A stretch of 64,000 nt of DNA from Mesostigma viride (GCA_009746045.1 RPFO01000104.1:2341948-2405947); one strand, 5' to 3'; positions 33,455 to 46,201 are shown, numbered from the stretch's first letter. Numbers and translations are program-made. The notes: generated from the sequence alone by a model not told the origin.

Positions 33455-35260
33455 GTATGATAGGCCATATGCCCCTTCTCCCGCCTCAAAGCCGATTACC
33501 ACTCGGCCATCCGGCAGGCGACCAAGGAGCAGGAGGACCTTCATGTCCGCGAGTACTTCGCCCACCTCAAGGACCAGCACGGCAAGTACGCCTGGACCCG
33601 CCTGCGTCACGCCCAACGGCCCGCCGGCGGCGCGCAGCCGGCGCCGCGGACGCTCTCTGGCTCACAGCAGCAGCAGCTCGACCAGTGGTATTTCTCCCAG
33701 TCCCGGCTGCTCGGCGCCCCCCCGCCGCCTCCGCCGCTTGGCCCTCTGGCGGCCGCACGCCTGACAGTAGCGGCTGCGGACGTCCCTGCGCCGCCCACGC
33801 CGCCCGCCGCTGAGCAGGACTACACGTACCCAGCCCTAACGGAACCCCTGGCCGACCCCAACCAGCTCCCGCCGTTCACCGAGCTCGAGCTGAGCACCGC
33901 CGCCAAGCAACTCCGCTTCTATGCCGCCGTTGGACCTGACCAGCTCCCAGCCCCGGTGATTAAGCTGACGGCGCTCACGGGGTTCCTGCTTGACGTCTGC
34001 AACCGGATCCTGCTTGCCGACGCGCCGCCGATTCCTGAGTGGCAGCACAGCTACCGTATTATGCTGTACAAAAACAAAGGTTCCCCTGACGACCCCGCCA
34101 ACTACAGAGGAGTCTGCATCCAGAGCGCCGCACTCAAGTTGTTCATGCGCATGATTCTCAACCGCCTCCGTTCTGCTCTCGACTGTCACCTTGGGGAAAG
34201 TCAAATGGGCTTCCGTCCTGGGCGCAACACCGTCATGGCCATCTTCGTCGCGCGTCGCCTCTTCGAGGAAATCGCTCTCCTGCAACCTGGTGAGTTTCCC
34301 GCCATCCTGATCTTCGTCGACTTCATCAAGGCTTTTGATTCTATCCTCTGGAACACTCTATGGGCTGTACTTGCTCGAGCTCGCGTCCCCACTCCCCTGA
34401 TTACCGTCATCCGCACGCTGTATGAGGGGTCGACCACTTCGGTGGCAGCGCACTCAACACGGCATTACCCCGCCATGCATGCCCACTGCAGACCGGCGTC
34501 TGGCAGGGTTGCGTCCTGTCGCCGTACCTGTTTATTATTGTAGTGGATTATGTTATGCGCCAGGCACGTGCTCGCTTTGCTAGCATTGCAGGCCGTGCCC
34601 CTGGCCTAGCGATCACGAACGAGCTTGGGGAAGGGGGGCCGACTAACAGGCAGAATTTACTAGCTGACCTCATTTATGCCGACGACATCACGCTCATCGA
34701 GAAGCCGGAGTCTGCCCAACTTTGGCTGGACTGCCTGGCGCTCGAGGCTCGGGCGGTTGGTCTAGAAATCAGCCCCAAAACGGAGGCCCGGGCCCTCGGC
34801 ATGGCAGGGCCCCCACCCACACTCCGCCTCTTAGACGATGCCGAGGTCAACTACCCTCCTTCAGGCCGCTTCAAGCTGCTCCTCGGCAGTTGGCTTCCCG
34901 ACTGCGAGGACGACATGACGACACGGATCGGCATGGCGTGGGCGCACCTCCATGACCACCGCCGCTGGTGGAGCAACCCCGCCCTACCCCGGATCGTCAA
35001 GCGTGACCTCTTCAAGGTCGTCATTCTGACGATCCTGACCTACGGCGCCGAGACGTGGGCACTGACGCAGGAGCTGGAGCAACGACTCGACGGCGCCGTC
35101 ACGAAGATGCTGCGCCACTGAGGCCCTTAACATCCCCTTTGGTTTGCACATTAGTAATGAGGATTTGTACGCTGATTTGCCCTATGTTTCCCACATTATT
35201 AGGCACAGGCGCCTGGGCCTAGCCGGGCACCTGGCCCGCACAGATCTGACAGGTAGATAC
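33455..35260 (+). pseudogene. LINE A ORF2 reverse transcriptase (interrupted, frameshifted)
   Basis: Non-LTR reverse transcriptase. Visible motifs in order: WQHSYRIMLYKNKGSPDDPANY, split here as WQHSYRIMLYKNKG and DPANYRGVCI, QMGFRPGRNTV, the first catalytic aspartate in ILIFVDFIKAFDSI, LLADLIYADDITLIEK with the YADD box (about 34680), and LTYGAETWALTQELEQRL of the thumb. A GC-loss/indel around 34470-34545 shifts the frame before the YADD part, and a one-base shift near 35115 leads into HIIRHRRLGLAGHLARTDLT. The frame ends at the Gypsy-2 LTR (35261). The rest of the LINE is not in the window. Confidence 0.85.
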
Positions 35261-38200
35261 TGTTACGCCGCAAGCCTCTACCGCCACCTCTACCTCTACC
35301 TGGCCTGATGCTACCTAGACTAGTAAGGCCGCCTCTAGTTAAACCCCTAGCGAAAGACGAACGAGACGATCCAGATCTCAATGCATTTACGTATGTGCTA
35401 CTGTAATACGCCATAAGCCATTTACACAAACCCGTTTACTCCAGGAATAGAGGAAGGAAACACAACTACACTGCCGTGACCCAAGCTGTTATGTGTTAAT
35501 TCATTTAACACACGCCGAGTGACCACACAAAGAGTGGAACGTGCATAAATGGTCACCAACGGTCCGGCAGGCTCGGGCCGACCTGGCCCTCGCCTACAGA
35601 AACACAGAAACACAGGCAGGTGCACAGATGCACGCCGGTCCACTACATTCTACCAAAGGATAAGGACCACTAATAAAGTACGCGGCGCGGCACCCAAAGG
35701 CACCCAATGTACCACGGTACTGTTACGAGGACAATCGTGTCCCAGCTAGAACTACACGTAAACCTAGGAACAACCGAGGCCAATGACCTAATTTACGTCC
35801 GTAACTACAACGAATTGTTACGCGACGTAACACCTCCCCCCCCACAAAAGGTAGGGAGCCCTCTCCCTACGCACAGGGAGGAAACAAAAGGGGTAGGAAA
35901 AACCTAATGCACCCAACACACACCAACACAATCGATAACCATCCCAGATACAAAGCACCAATAGTTCACACGGTCTCCACCACCACGCCGGGTGGTGTAG
36001 GGTTAGCCAGCACCAAGCCTGGTGGGAGGTTCCCCTAACTGCCTGGAACGGAGTCCTTGCCGGGGGGGACGGCACTGGGCAGGACACACAGAGTAAACAC
36101 ATCAGTACTAAGGACCAAGAACAGCCAATCAACTGGCCAGAATATGAGGGCGACTCTATATACCGGAGGGACAACACCCCCAGGTCGGGCCTAAGGCCCT
36201 CTATCTAGTTGCCATCCGTCTGATAAGTGCCACGAGAGGCCAGCAGGACCTCCAGGTAGGCCTGGTAGTGGGCCACATCCTCGACATTGTCATGCCTATC
36301 TACAGTGAGGAAAACATCGGCCCACACGCCGTCAGGAAAAAGGCCCAGAAAGGCCCAGTAATACCTATGCTGCGTAAGAACGACCTGGCCACGGGCCCAG
36401 TCCAGGAAGCCACAGGCAAAGAGGCGAAGGAAAGGCTCTACTGCGATCAAACAGAGGGCCCGCAGGAGTAGGCGGTGGTACCGGATCCGAGGGCGCAAAC
36501 CCGTCGGGAAGAACAGATCTACCAGGGGCTCCACGTTAGACGGCCACATCCGGATGTGCCGAACCTCTCGGGAGCGCCACCGACGAGCACACTGTCGCGA
36601 CCCGAATGTCTCTAGGTAGTCGCTGGCCCGAGGAGGAGGGTGGCCACGGGAGTCTAGACCCTGGCCCGGGATGGGCGCTGGACGACGGGCATCCCACTCC
36701 AGGATGGGCTGGAGAACCGTGCTGTACGCAGCACCCGGTACCGCAGGAAACTCTACCGTAAGGGCATCCGAAGCCATAATGCCCAGAGGTGGAGGGTAAG
36801 CCCACTGGAACCCACCGTAGGTGTCCAAGTCGTTGTGACGCCTAGCCCAGCGGTACAGAACGCGCCGAACCAGGATCTCACCCTGGAACACAGGATCAGC
36901 TAAAATAACCATGTCGAAAGGGGGCCGATCAGTCTCAATGGGTAGGCCACGGTCCCGCGGCGCCCGACACACCTGGGAGAACCCGTAGGACATGGACGAA
37001 ATGGCAAGCTCGGCGGAGGCGCGCGGCAGGTCACACTGTCGGCAGGCGAGTGCGGACATACCATACCCAGGGACGGGCGTGTCGCGCGTCTCCGGCGTCG
37101 CATGCACCACAGAAGGGGCCCTGTCCCGATCACCCTGGGACAACTCCCTGAGGGAATCAGCAGCGCGGGTGGCGCGAGGATCCTGACCGGTGGCCCGAAC
37201 AACCGTGGCCAAAGACCGCGAGGCCGAAGGGGCAGGGGCCGAAGCAGGGGTAGGAACTGACACCGACGCAGGCGGCACCGGTACAACAGGAGGTCGCGCC
37301 GGACCCGAAGCCGAAGGGGGCCGTGACGGACCCGCCACCGCAACTGGCGCGCCGGTCTCCGTTGCCGGCGCACCCTCAGGCCACATATTGAAAATAGGGC
37401 CCGTAGGGACAGGCAGTCCAGCATAAGATTGGTTGCCATCCAAGCTCCAGTCGGGTACCGGAATCCTCTGCGGGGGACCACCCTCCCAAAGCCTGGGATG
37501 ATCGCCTGTGTTGCTAAAGAAACCCCGCACTGGCTGCGATGGCGCAGCGGGCGGCCCAGAGGCGGCGACGGCGGGCACAGCCGCTGGGACGGAAGACTCG
37601 CGCCGAGGCGCAGAAACGTCGGTCGCAGGCGCAGAGGCAACCAGAGGCGTCGGAGCCGCAGCCACCGAAGAAACCGCAGCTACCGAAGGCTCACACGGAG
37701 CAGGCGAAACCATAGGCGCCGAAACAACCGAAGGGGTAGGGGGCGCAGACGCAACAGACACCCCACCTGGCGTGGCCGGGGCCTGCGCTTGGGCCGCCAT
37801 GAAGGCCCCGAACGCCGTGGTCAGGGACTGAATCTGGGCCTGCATCGCCGAAACAGTCGCCGAGAGATGATCAGGCTCGCGCTCCAAACCCAAAGGGGTA
37901 GGCTCCACTGACGCGCGCCGGGTCGACCGTGGTGACGACGGGACAGGGGAGGGAGCCGACGCTGAGGAGGAGGACGCTGCACTTGAGGCTGAATACTCTG
38001 GAGTGTACTGTGCCTCGACTGGGGCGTCCGTAGGGGAAGGGTCACCAACTGCTACTCCCGCTGACTGGTCTGCGATTTCCATGAACTCTACTGCCCGTAG
38101 AAGGTCGCAAGGGTTCTCATCTACTTCTGCCTCACCCTCGCCCGGAAGCCAGGGGAACACATCCCGTAGGCAGGAGCGGCCCACAGGGGTAGAAAGGTAG

Positions 38201-38472
38201 GAAAACACCCGGGGGCACTGAAGGACCGCGGCTATCTGTCCCAAGGCTGGACAGCGGGAGCCACATCCTAACAGACAATGCCCAGCATCGTCGAACCCAT
38301 GCAAAACTAGCTGTTGCGGGTCATCAGGGGATGGGCCGAACCACGCGACCCCAAAGAGAGCAGCCCTGACTAAAGCCGCATGATTGGCCTGGAGGGCCGA
38401 CTGCACGATGCCACCCGGATGAATGGACCGTGACACCCAGCGGCCCGGAAGGGCCTCGAAGTAAAGCTCAGG
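35261..38472 (-). mobile_element. Gypsy-2: partial chromovirus copy (3' LTR and ORF3 region)
   Basis: A 572-bp LTR (35261-35832) identical in ends to Gypsy-1, then the polypurine tract, the 3' non-coding region and most of ORF3. At 38472 it is cut within ORF3 by the 5' LTR of Gypsy-3. The 5' bases before the LTR are GATAC; the other end of Gypsy-2 is not in the window. It is inserted in the LINE A RT. Confidence 0.9.
36205..38472 (-). pseudogene. ORF3 of Gypsy-2, N-terminally truncated
   Basis: Very similar to the Gypsy-1 ORF3 at 15896-18223, with scattered substitutions and small in-frame indels in the Ala/Pro linker (for example an added EREPDH-type insertion after the GLxxP segment and shorter Ala-Pro repeats). 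The C-terminal 250 residues are almost unchanged. The first residues are replaced by Gypsy-3 LTR sequence, so the apparent start inside the LTR is artificial. Indels confined to the linker while the globular parts stay open suggest the ORF was translated. Confidence 0.75.
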
Positions 38473-39043
38473 TGTTACGTCGCGTAACAATTCGTTGTAG
38501 TTACGGACGTAAATTAGGTCCTTGGCCTCGGTTGTTCCTAGGTTACGTGCAGTTCTAGTTTGGACATGATTGTCCCCGTAACAGTACTGTGGTATAGTGG
38601 GTGCCTTTGGGCGCCGCGCCGCGTACTATATTAGTGGTCCTTATCCTTTTGTAGAATGTAGTGGACAGGCGTGCATCTGTGCACCTGCTTGTGTTTCTGT
38701 GTTTCTGCAGGCGAGGGCCAGGTCGGCCCGAGCCTGTTGGACCGTTGGTGACCATTTATGCACGTTCCACTCCTTGTGTGGTCACTCGGCGTGTGTTAAA
38801 TGAATTGACACATATAGGCTTGGGTCACGGCAGTGTAGTTGTGTTTCCTTCCTCTTTTCCTGGAGTAAACGGGTTTGATTAAATGGCCTATGGCGTATTA
38901 CAGTAGTACATATGTAAATGCATTGAGATCTGGTTCGTCTCGGTCGTCTTTCGCTAGGGGTGTATATAGAGGCAGCCTCACTAGTTTAGGTAGTATCAGG
39001 ACAGGTAGAGGTAGAGGTGGTGGCCGAGGCTTGCGGCGTAACA
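38473..39043 (+). repeat. Gypsy-3 5' LTR
   Basis: TGTTACGTCGCG...GCGGCGTAACA, inverted relative to the LTRs at 14948, 32434 and 35261, and more diverged from them than they are from each other (for example TCCTTGGCC for TCATTGGCC at about 38519). Confidence 0.93.
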
Positions 39044-39570
39044 ATGGACTCGGAGGTAGTTTAGATAGAGAGCGAGACGACGATCCTTTGCAACATACGT
39101 CATTGAATCAACCCTTCCGCGGCTGGGAAAAAGAAGACGACACCTACTTGACAGGTAATGGGCGGGTCGCCGTCAAGCTAGGAGGATAGTGCTGCCTGAT
39201 TCAGGACACGCCCTGCCTAGACGTTAGACCTGCTCGAAGCGGAAAATCCTTTCGTATATAGCTCCTGTTCCTCGTCCTGTTTCCTTAGAAAGATGGTTTA
39301 CTGCCGTAGACAGTTGCTGGTTTTGGTTCGACGATAGAGAGACGGCTAGCGTCTCGTAGATTACCCTTTTTCTGCATCTTGCCTGCTTTGTATTTAGACG
39401 ACCCTTCGCCGGACGCAGAATTCTTGAAACGGGATACTTACGACCACCTGGCGCTGGAAACATCGTCCCTACGTGCGTCGTCAATCTGGTTCGGTTTCAG
39501 ACACCCGAGATAAGTCGCCTTCTCCTCGTTCTCCTCATTTGACTGCTCAAGACCTACCAGGTGCGTTACC

Positions 39571-39963
39571 ATGAGCCAACGGCGATCTTTTACTGCTCCT
39601 TCCCATTCTTCTAGCGATAATAGTCTAGCTAAATATTACGTAGTGATTACGCCTCAATGGTCCTCCATTTTCCTTTCTTGGTCCGACGCTAGGAAGATCG
39701 TTCAGAATCGTGTATATAACGTAATTAGGTATAAGAAATTTATGTCCTTTGAAGAAGCTCAGCAGTTCCTTATAGATCATAGCCAAACAGATTTAGGCCT
39801 GCATGTACGCCCTATTCCTCATGGTCGCCCTCCAGTAGAAGCTCTAGTCTTTGCTACCCCTCCTTCTTCTCCCCCTAAACGGGCTGCATCTGCATCTGCT
39901 TCAGATACTCCTCTCACTTTGGAGTTTGGTTCCCTATCCATTACTGTTGTTAAAAAGGATTGA
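39571..39963 (+). CDS. Hybrid-binding-domain small ORF, Gypsy-3 copy
   Basis: 130 residues, the same length as the Gypsy-1 copy at 31514-31906 and nearly identical, with the same start and stop. The core YKKFMSFEEAQQFL is intact. It lies between the leader and gag. Confidence 0.75.
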   Translation: MSQRRSFTAPSHSSSDNSLAKYYVVITPQWSSIFLSWSDARKIVQNRVYNVIRYKKFMSFEEAQQFLIDHSQTDLGLHVRPIPHGRPPVEALVFATPPSSPPKRAASASASDTPLTLEFGSLSITVVKKD

Positions 39964-40054
39964 TTTTAATTTTGTTCCTGCTGCATACCTTCAAGGTTTT
40001 TCCTTTTTCCTTTGTTGCTTTCTTCTAGATTCCTATTCCTTTACGTAATTAAAG

Positions 40055-40093
40055 ATGGATCCAGTGGGTGGAGATATGTCGCCTATACCTACC

Positions 40094-40126
<33 letters not shown>

Positions 40127-42468
40127 AACAATAACAATACTCGTGGTAACCGACGGGACTCCTTGGAAACGGTACACCATCTCACCCCTCAAGGTATTCT
40201 GCGTACCTCACCTCCTTCTCCTGTTGCTGGTGGTCGCCGTCGTCCCTCAATTACCCCACCTACCTATGAACAACGTATTTCCCAAGTCAGATTTAGTGAG
40301 GACCCTTCTTTCGTTGTGAACCAGGCCCCTGCCCCTTCTGCAACCTTGGCTCACCCCTCCAGCAGGTCCTCACACACTAACAATGCTCCTAGGCCTCCTT
40401 CCCACCCTGTGCCTTCAATGCCTGCTATTAACACGGGTCGTACCTCGGCCCCTGTCGGCCCTTCTGGGCGCCCTAGTGCAGTTCCCTTTTACCCACCTGC
40501 TTCCTGGTCCTACCCTGAGACGGCCTATGAGGCTGCCCAGGTTCCTACCCGTGTGGCTGATTTAGAAGTTAATAATGATTTCAGTACCATGCCCCTAGAT
40601 GATAGGAATTATGATCATTTTGCCTATTCCTCTCTTCGTGAGCAATATACTGTCCCCTTCTCCTATGGGCACCAGCCTGAAACGGTGGCTCCCTCTAGAC
40701 CCCTACCCAAGACTTTTCCTATCCCTTCCTTCTATCCCGCTTATGTAGCAGTGGAAGATAGTGGCCCTATGGGAAAAACTGATTCTTCTAATCCCCCTAA
40801 GCCTCCTGCTCTTCCCCTCTTTGCCAACCTTCCTAAGCTGGATGTCAAGTCTACCCCTCAACAGTTTTTCACCTTCATTATGTTGCTCACCCAGAACACA
40901 GAGTCCTGGCAGAACCACAATAGGTGGCGCCTCTCTGATGCTGTACTAGTTCCTCATTATCTTACTACCTGCATTACTCCTGAACTTGCTAACCTCATCC
41001 AGTGTGAGTCTCTTGCCTCTCATGCCTACCCAAACTCTGTAGCAGAATTGTTCAAGCGTTTAGAGAATCATTTAGTCCCTCCCGATGCAGATTGGCAGGA
41101 TAGATTATCCTTTGGCACCTTGCAGCAGGGTACCAAGTCCTTCAAAGAATATATGAAAGAGTTTGATGCTCAGATGGTACGAATTAGGGATTTGTCGGGT
41201 GCAGAAGTACGTGCTCGCTTCCTTCAGGGCCTCAGTAGACCCTTATTGCGTGAAGTCAAGCGCCATGTCGCGTTTACGTGCCATTATATCCTAGCCTATC
41301 ACTTGGAAGGCATATCCATAGCAATAGAGTACTCTTGTGTGTGATCCACTATATCTCATTGCAACCACTCTCGGGGGCTGCTCCGGATTGTTCCACTATT
41401 AAACCCCTTGACGACAACACCAAGTTGTGAGGGAGAGTAACGAGCGAACAACGACCACCATGGCCGCTGCCGTGCTCCTAAATACCTCCAAAAATCCCGG
41501 CATCCATGCGCTGTCGCATTTGCCAGCAAGCCGCCTGACGTGCAGTTAGACTGCCAGCAAAATGCTTAGCAAGTCTGTTCGACAGCCACGTGCGAGCTAG
41601 CACACCGCACACTACGATCTGCGTATCTAACTTTGTCCGATGGACTGAACATCATTCCGTCTGGACAATACAAAAGATTCGTAACTGCCAAATGTCACGC
41701 ACCGGAATATTGCGCAAGCCACCAAGGCTTTGCGCCCCAAAGTCTTGTGCCTGAACCTAAGTCAGGTCACCTAAGACTGTCACTCTAGAAATTCAGGCCT
41801 TTCCGGCGCGGCGCTCCACACCGGCCCAAGGAACAAAGCCTGCGGCCTACTGAATCGGAACCAACCAAACGTCGGTAACGATTCCGATTACGGCAACCGC
41901 GTAACTTCTTGAGTGCACGGACGTAAATGATCACGGACGTGACAGCCAGTTCTCTGCCTACCGTTTTACTGACCTGCCCCTCAAGCATGTGCGCCAGCAT
42001 CTTTTACGAGTAGCCGATTTCTTCTCCACACCTTCTCTTCCTACCCGTTCCCGTATTAATAATATTAGCCTTACCCCTGAGGAGGAGAACTCCTATGTAG
42101 AAGAATTAGATATCTGTGTGACTGACCTTTCAGCTCTGGATGTCTCTCATATCACCTGCTATCATTGTAAGGAAGTAGGTCATCTTAAACGTGAGTGCCC
42201 CAAGTTCCTTTCGGGTGCTCCCCCTCATCCCGACGCTCGCCCTCCTCGTACCCCTCAGCGTGCTCCTATTCGTCCCACTTCAGGACGCATTCCTTCAGCT
42301 ACCCCTAGTAGGCTGAATGCTGTGCAGACAGGATCCCCAGGGTTCCCCTATGATAATCAGGCTCCCGCACCCTCTTCAATCCCTCGTGACCCTCCAGCAG
42401 TGGCTTTTCCGCCAGGGTCTTCTTCGGGGTTCGTTCCTATGGATTTGGGGGGGGAGGGGGAACAGTAG
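40055..42468 (+). pseudogene. Gypsy-3 gag, split by a solo LTR
   Basis: Starts MDPVGGD, then a poly-Asn run, and is open without the N-terminal frameshift of Gypsy-1 gag. It is interrupted at 41265 by a 679-bp insertion and resumes at 41949 through the CCHC knuckle (CYHCKEVGHLKREC) to a stop at 42468. The G run before the stop is G8 here against G7 in Gypsy-1, so the end of the protein differs (LGGEGEQ). Confidence 0.9.
41266..41944 (-). mobile_element. Solo LTR or LTR-like insertion in Gypsy-3 gag
   Basis: A 679-bp insertion starting TGTCGCG and ending GTGACA, flanked by GCCA (41262-41265, 41945-41948). Read on the minus strand it begins TGTCACGTCCGTGATCATTT, resembling the style of the Gypsy LTR ends (short palindromes around ACGTCCGT), so a solo LTR of a related family is likely. 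No internal coding sequence is present. Confidence 0.7.
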
Positions 42469-43250
42469 GCCTGTCAGCCGGGGGTAACCTGGACAGGTCC
42501 TTAGATAGTACCCCAGATAATAATTTTTGCTTGCCTGTTTTTATAACCTCTGTAGGAGCTGAATCATCCCTACCACTAGGTGTGCGTCCTCTTATGTTCT
42601 TGAATGGTGGCTTAACCGTCCCTCATACTGTTGTAGACCCCTTCTTGCATGCTGATGAACTCTTGAATGTCTCTGTGTTAGTGGATAGCGGTGCGGCTAG
42701 CTCCTTTGTGAGCGAGGCCCTAGTTAGGCGTTTAGGACTAGTCCCTACCCCTCACACAAAAACTGTCACTGTCCATTATGCTGACGGTCGCACCAGTCAT
42801 TCCCCGGGTACGGTGTCCCTTCCCCTGGTCATACAAGGACGTACGGTCAACCTGACGGCCACTATAGGCCCTATCACTACAGCTGATGTATTACTAGGAT
42901 TAGATTGGCATCAGGATAATAAAATCACTATTAATTATGATACTATGGTCATTTGGTTTCCAGATAGCTCCTACTGGGTACCAGAACGTCATTATAGATT
43001 AGAAAATTTATCCTTGGTAGATATTACTCCTCCTGCACCTGTTGATCCTCCTGTGAGACCTATACCTGAAGTATTAATGTCCAATGACGAATTGCGATCT
43101 GAACTAAAGGAATATGGATACCTATTATGTATGTTCCTTCAGTTAGAAGTACAAGAGATACCTATCACTAATAATAGTGTGGATATAGATGTAAATACAG
43201 TGGATACAATAGGAGTGGGATTTACTGAAAATGAAATAGTTAGATACATG
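42469..43250 (+). pseudogene. Gypsy-3 protease and pre-RT region
   Basis: Carries VDSGAASSF and ADVLLGLDW as in Gypsy-1, nearly identical up to ENEIVRYM near 43250, where the sequence abruptly diverges. The protease frame is open upstream through the gag stop, offset by the G run. Confidence 0.88.
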
Positions 43251-43515
43251 TTCTGTTTGATAGCATTCCTAAAATCATTTTAAGAAAAGAGTCCTTCTTT
43301 CCTTGGAGTTCTGTTTTCACCGTGCTCCTTTCAGGACTGCAGTTCCTACTCTCTCTCCGATGTGTAGAATGTCCTACCTGATGACCGTAACTAAACCCTT
43401 TTTAGTATCCTATTAGAAGCTAGGATTGATAGAGCCTATAACTCCCCCTACTCCTATAGGATCCTGTTAGTTCCTACTAAATGGCAATACGTTGTAGTAT
43501 ATTCCTAGGATCAAA
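43251..43515 (+). pseudogene. Highly diverged patch replacing the RT start; RT core deleted
   Basis: About 265 bp that still align to the region before the RT and its first motif in Gypsy-1, but with dense substitutions and small indels, between flanks that are nearly identical. It ends at AAGCGTAACTATCCCGTCC, which is RNase H sequence, so the whole catalytic RT (including YLDD) is missing. Confidence 0.75.
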
Positions 43516-44748
43516 CGCCAATTCTCTGTGAAGCGTAACTATCCCGTCCACCAGCAAGAACTATTAGCTGTGGTGTACTGTTGCCACGCGTGGCAGCACT
43601 TTCTTAAAGGTGCTCAATTTGATGTTTGCCTGAATGAACCCTGTGAGATTGATCCTTATAGATTAGTTATCCAGACAGATCACCGCCCTCTTACCCATCT
43701 TCTCTCACAACCCAACCTTACCCCTCGTCAAGCGCGCTGGATGGAGTTTTTAGCACAGTTCTCCCCTTTTAAACTTCAGTATGTTAAGGGTGTAGATAAC
43801 ATAGTACCAGATGCACTCTCTCGTCGTGCAGATTACTCCTTTTTCGAGGACCTTGATGTTCTCAATACTACTCTAGTTCCTACTACTATGGGTGTAACCC
43901 CGTATGGTGAACTACCTGATGATGAATCCTATGCCTACCTCTTTCATACAGCTGTTCGCATGCCTGATCTCCTTTCTCACGTAGGACTCTCTCTCCCGTG
44001 TGAGGCCCTTCCTGTGGTCTCGGTGGGGGGGAGGGGAAAAATAAAATTTCTATACCGCTTAGCCATATAGCGACTAGGTCAGGAAAGTCTTATGAACACA
44101 TAGTCCCTCTAGGACCTCCCCTTCTCTTTGGCAAGGCGGTAGGAGATCTCTTTAAACCTGTTCTGGATACCTCTGTAGCGATGCCTACCTCTGATCTCGA
44201 ACGTCTTATTAGTAGATTTACGGCCACTGAGCCGGAAGCATTAGCTGCCATTGCTGCCCATCCCCAACAATTAGGCAAGCACCCTTGTAAATTTGTAGGT
44301 GGATTTTTATATGTGCAGATAGCAGATTCTCCCCCTCAATGGCGCCTGTATGTCCCTCCTATCTGTCGCTCCTCCTTGCTCTTTGAGTTGCATGACTTAG
44401 CTGCTCACCAGGGTGGTAAACGGGTACGGGACCTAGTAGCCCGCTCTTACTACTGGCCTTCCCTTTTAAAGGATGTAGATGAGTATGTTAGAACCTGTCA
44501 ATCTTGCCAGGAGATGAAACCCAACAATGTAGGACAGATAGCAGAGCCTAGGACCTTACCTGATCCCATCATGCCGTGGGACTCCATTATGATGGATTTT
44601 GTAGGACCTTTTAGGAAGAATGATAGAGGTAACGCCCAGATCCTTGTTTTTGTAGATCGTTTTACTCGTATGTGTCATCTCGTGCCGTGTCCCTTAGAAC
44701 TCACCGCACGCGATTGCGCACGCCTATACCTTAATAACGTATATAGAT
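43516..44748 (+). pseudogene. Gypsy-3 RNase H and integrase, interrupted
   Basis: RNase H (ELLAVVYCCHAWQHFLKG, IQTDHRPLTHLL) is followed by the connection region, a frameshift at the G7 run near 44028, then the integrase zinc finger and core (MDFVGPFRKNDRGN). The core is cut after LYLNNVYR by LINE B copy 1 and resumes at 56512 with YHGLSRQFISDKDK. Confidence 0.9.
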
Positions 44749-44780
44749 TAAAAATATAATTACTTACAGCAGAGTGAAAT

Positions 44781-44811
44781 GAGGGGATTCATAAGTGTTT
44801 GCTCAATTTCA
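44781..44811 (+). repeat. Left terminal inverted repeat
   Basis: 31 bp starting GAGGGGATTCATAAG and ending CTCAATTTCA; its partner is at 51908-51938. The single mismatch is A/G at position 14. Confidence 0.93.
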
Positions 44812-44885
44812 TAAATTTTACTCAATTTTTCCACATGTGATTAAATCCTTATATTTGTCAATAAAGCAGGGGTCATCCAGCCTTC

Positions 44886-45998
44886 AGACCATGAAAATAG
44901 ACCACCCACAAAAATTGGGCTCATTCTGAGCTCAAATGGTGACATGTGACAGCATACATGTGCAGTTTTTCGTCATTTCCCCCCTTTTCTTAAATGAAAC
45001 AAATATGAATAGTGAACAAATGAACTCATATCAGGCTGGATTCTTGCAGGCAGCATTTATACCATGAAAATAGACCACCCACAAAAATTGGGCTCATTCT
45101 GAGCTCAAATGGTGACATGTGACAGCATACATGTGCAGTTTTTCGTCATTTTCCCCCTTTTCTTACATGAAACAAATATGAACAGTGGACAAATGAACTC
45201 GTATCAGGCTGGGTTCTTGCAGGCAGCATCTAGACCATGAAAATAGACCACCCACAAAAATTGGGCTCATTCTGAGCTCAAATGGTGACATTTGACCGCA
45301 TACATGTGCAGTTTTTCGTCATTTTCCCCCTTTTCTTACATGAAACAAATATGAATAGTGAACAAATGAACTCATATCAGGCTGGATTCTTGCAGGCAGC
45401 ATCTAGACCATGAAAATAGACCACCCACAAAAATTGGGCTCATTCTGAGCTCAAATGGTGACATGTGACAGTATAAATATGCAGTTTTACGCCATTTTCA
45501 TCGTTTTCTTACACGAAATAAATAGGAATCATGACCAAATGAGCTCATATCGAGCTGGATTCTTGCAAGCTACATTTAAACCATAATACTAGACCACCTA
45601 CAAAAATTGGGCTCATTCTGAGCTCAAATGGTGACATGTGACAGTGTAAATATGCAACCTTTTGTCATTTGCACCGGTTTCTTACATGAAACAAATAGGA
45701 ATCATGAACCAATGAACTCATATCCAGCTGGATTCTTGCAAGCTACATTTAAACCTGATTACTACACCACCTACAAAAATTGGGCTCATTATGAGCTCAA
45801 ATGGTGACATGTGACAGTATGAATATGCAGTTTTACGCCATTTGCACCGGTTTCTTACATGAAACAAATAGGAATCATGACCAAATGAACTCATATCAAG
45901 CTGGATTCTTGCAAGCAACATTTAAACCATAATACTAGACCACCTACAAAAATTGGGCTCATTCGATCTGAGCTCAAATGGTGACATGTGACAGTATA
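44886..45998 (+). repeat. Left subterminal array, seven 173-bp units
   Basis: The marker ACC at the end of TCTAGACC/TTTAAACC recurs at 44888, 45061, 45234, 45407, 45580, 45753 and 45926, an exact 173-bp step. Units contain TTGGGCTCATTCTGAGCTCA and TGTGACAG. The first four are most alike; the last three form a diverged subgroup. Confidence 0.93.
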
Positions 45999-46201
45999 TG
46001 AAAAGAGACAACAAACGTGGACTGAAGCATTGGCACGCTGAGCCCCGTGCATGTCTGAGACCAGTTGTCTGAAAAGAGACAACAAACGTGGCAGCATGGC
46101 ACGCCGAGCCCCGTGCATGTCTGAGACCAGTTGTCTGAAAAGAGACAACAAACGTGGAAGCATGGCACGCCGAGCCCCGTGCATGTCTGAGACCAGTTGT
46201 C
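45999..46201 (+). repeat. Three tandem 66-71-bp units
   Basis: Units starting TGAAAAGAGACAACAAACGT at 45999, 46070 and 46136, ending CTGAGACCAGTTGTC. They adjoin the 173-bp array. Confidence 0.9.

Larger units (their letters stand above)
38473..44748 (+). mobile_element. Gypsy-3: chromovirus copy on the plus strand (5' part)
   Basis: A 571-bp 5' LTR (38473-39043), leader, hybrid-binding-domain ORF, gag, protease, a divergent patch with the RT core deleted, RNase H and integrase to 44748. The integrase continues at 56512-56640 after LINE B copy 1, and similarity then stops; no 3' LTR follows in the window. It is inserted in ORF3 of Gypsy-2 in the opposite orientation, so the two copies lie head to head. 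Confidence 0.92.
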
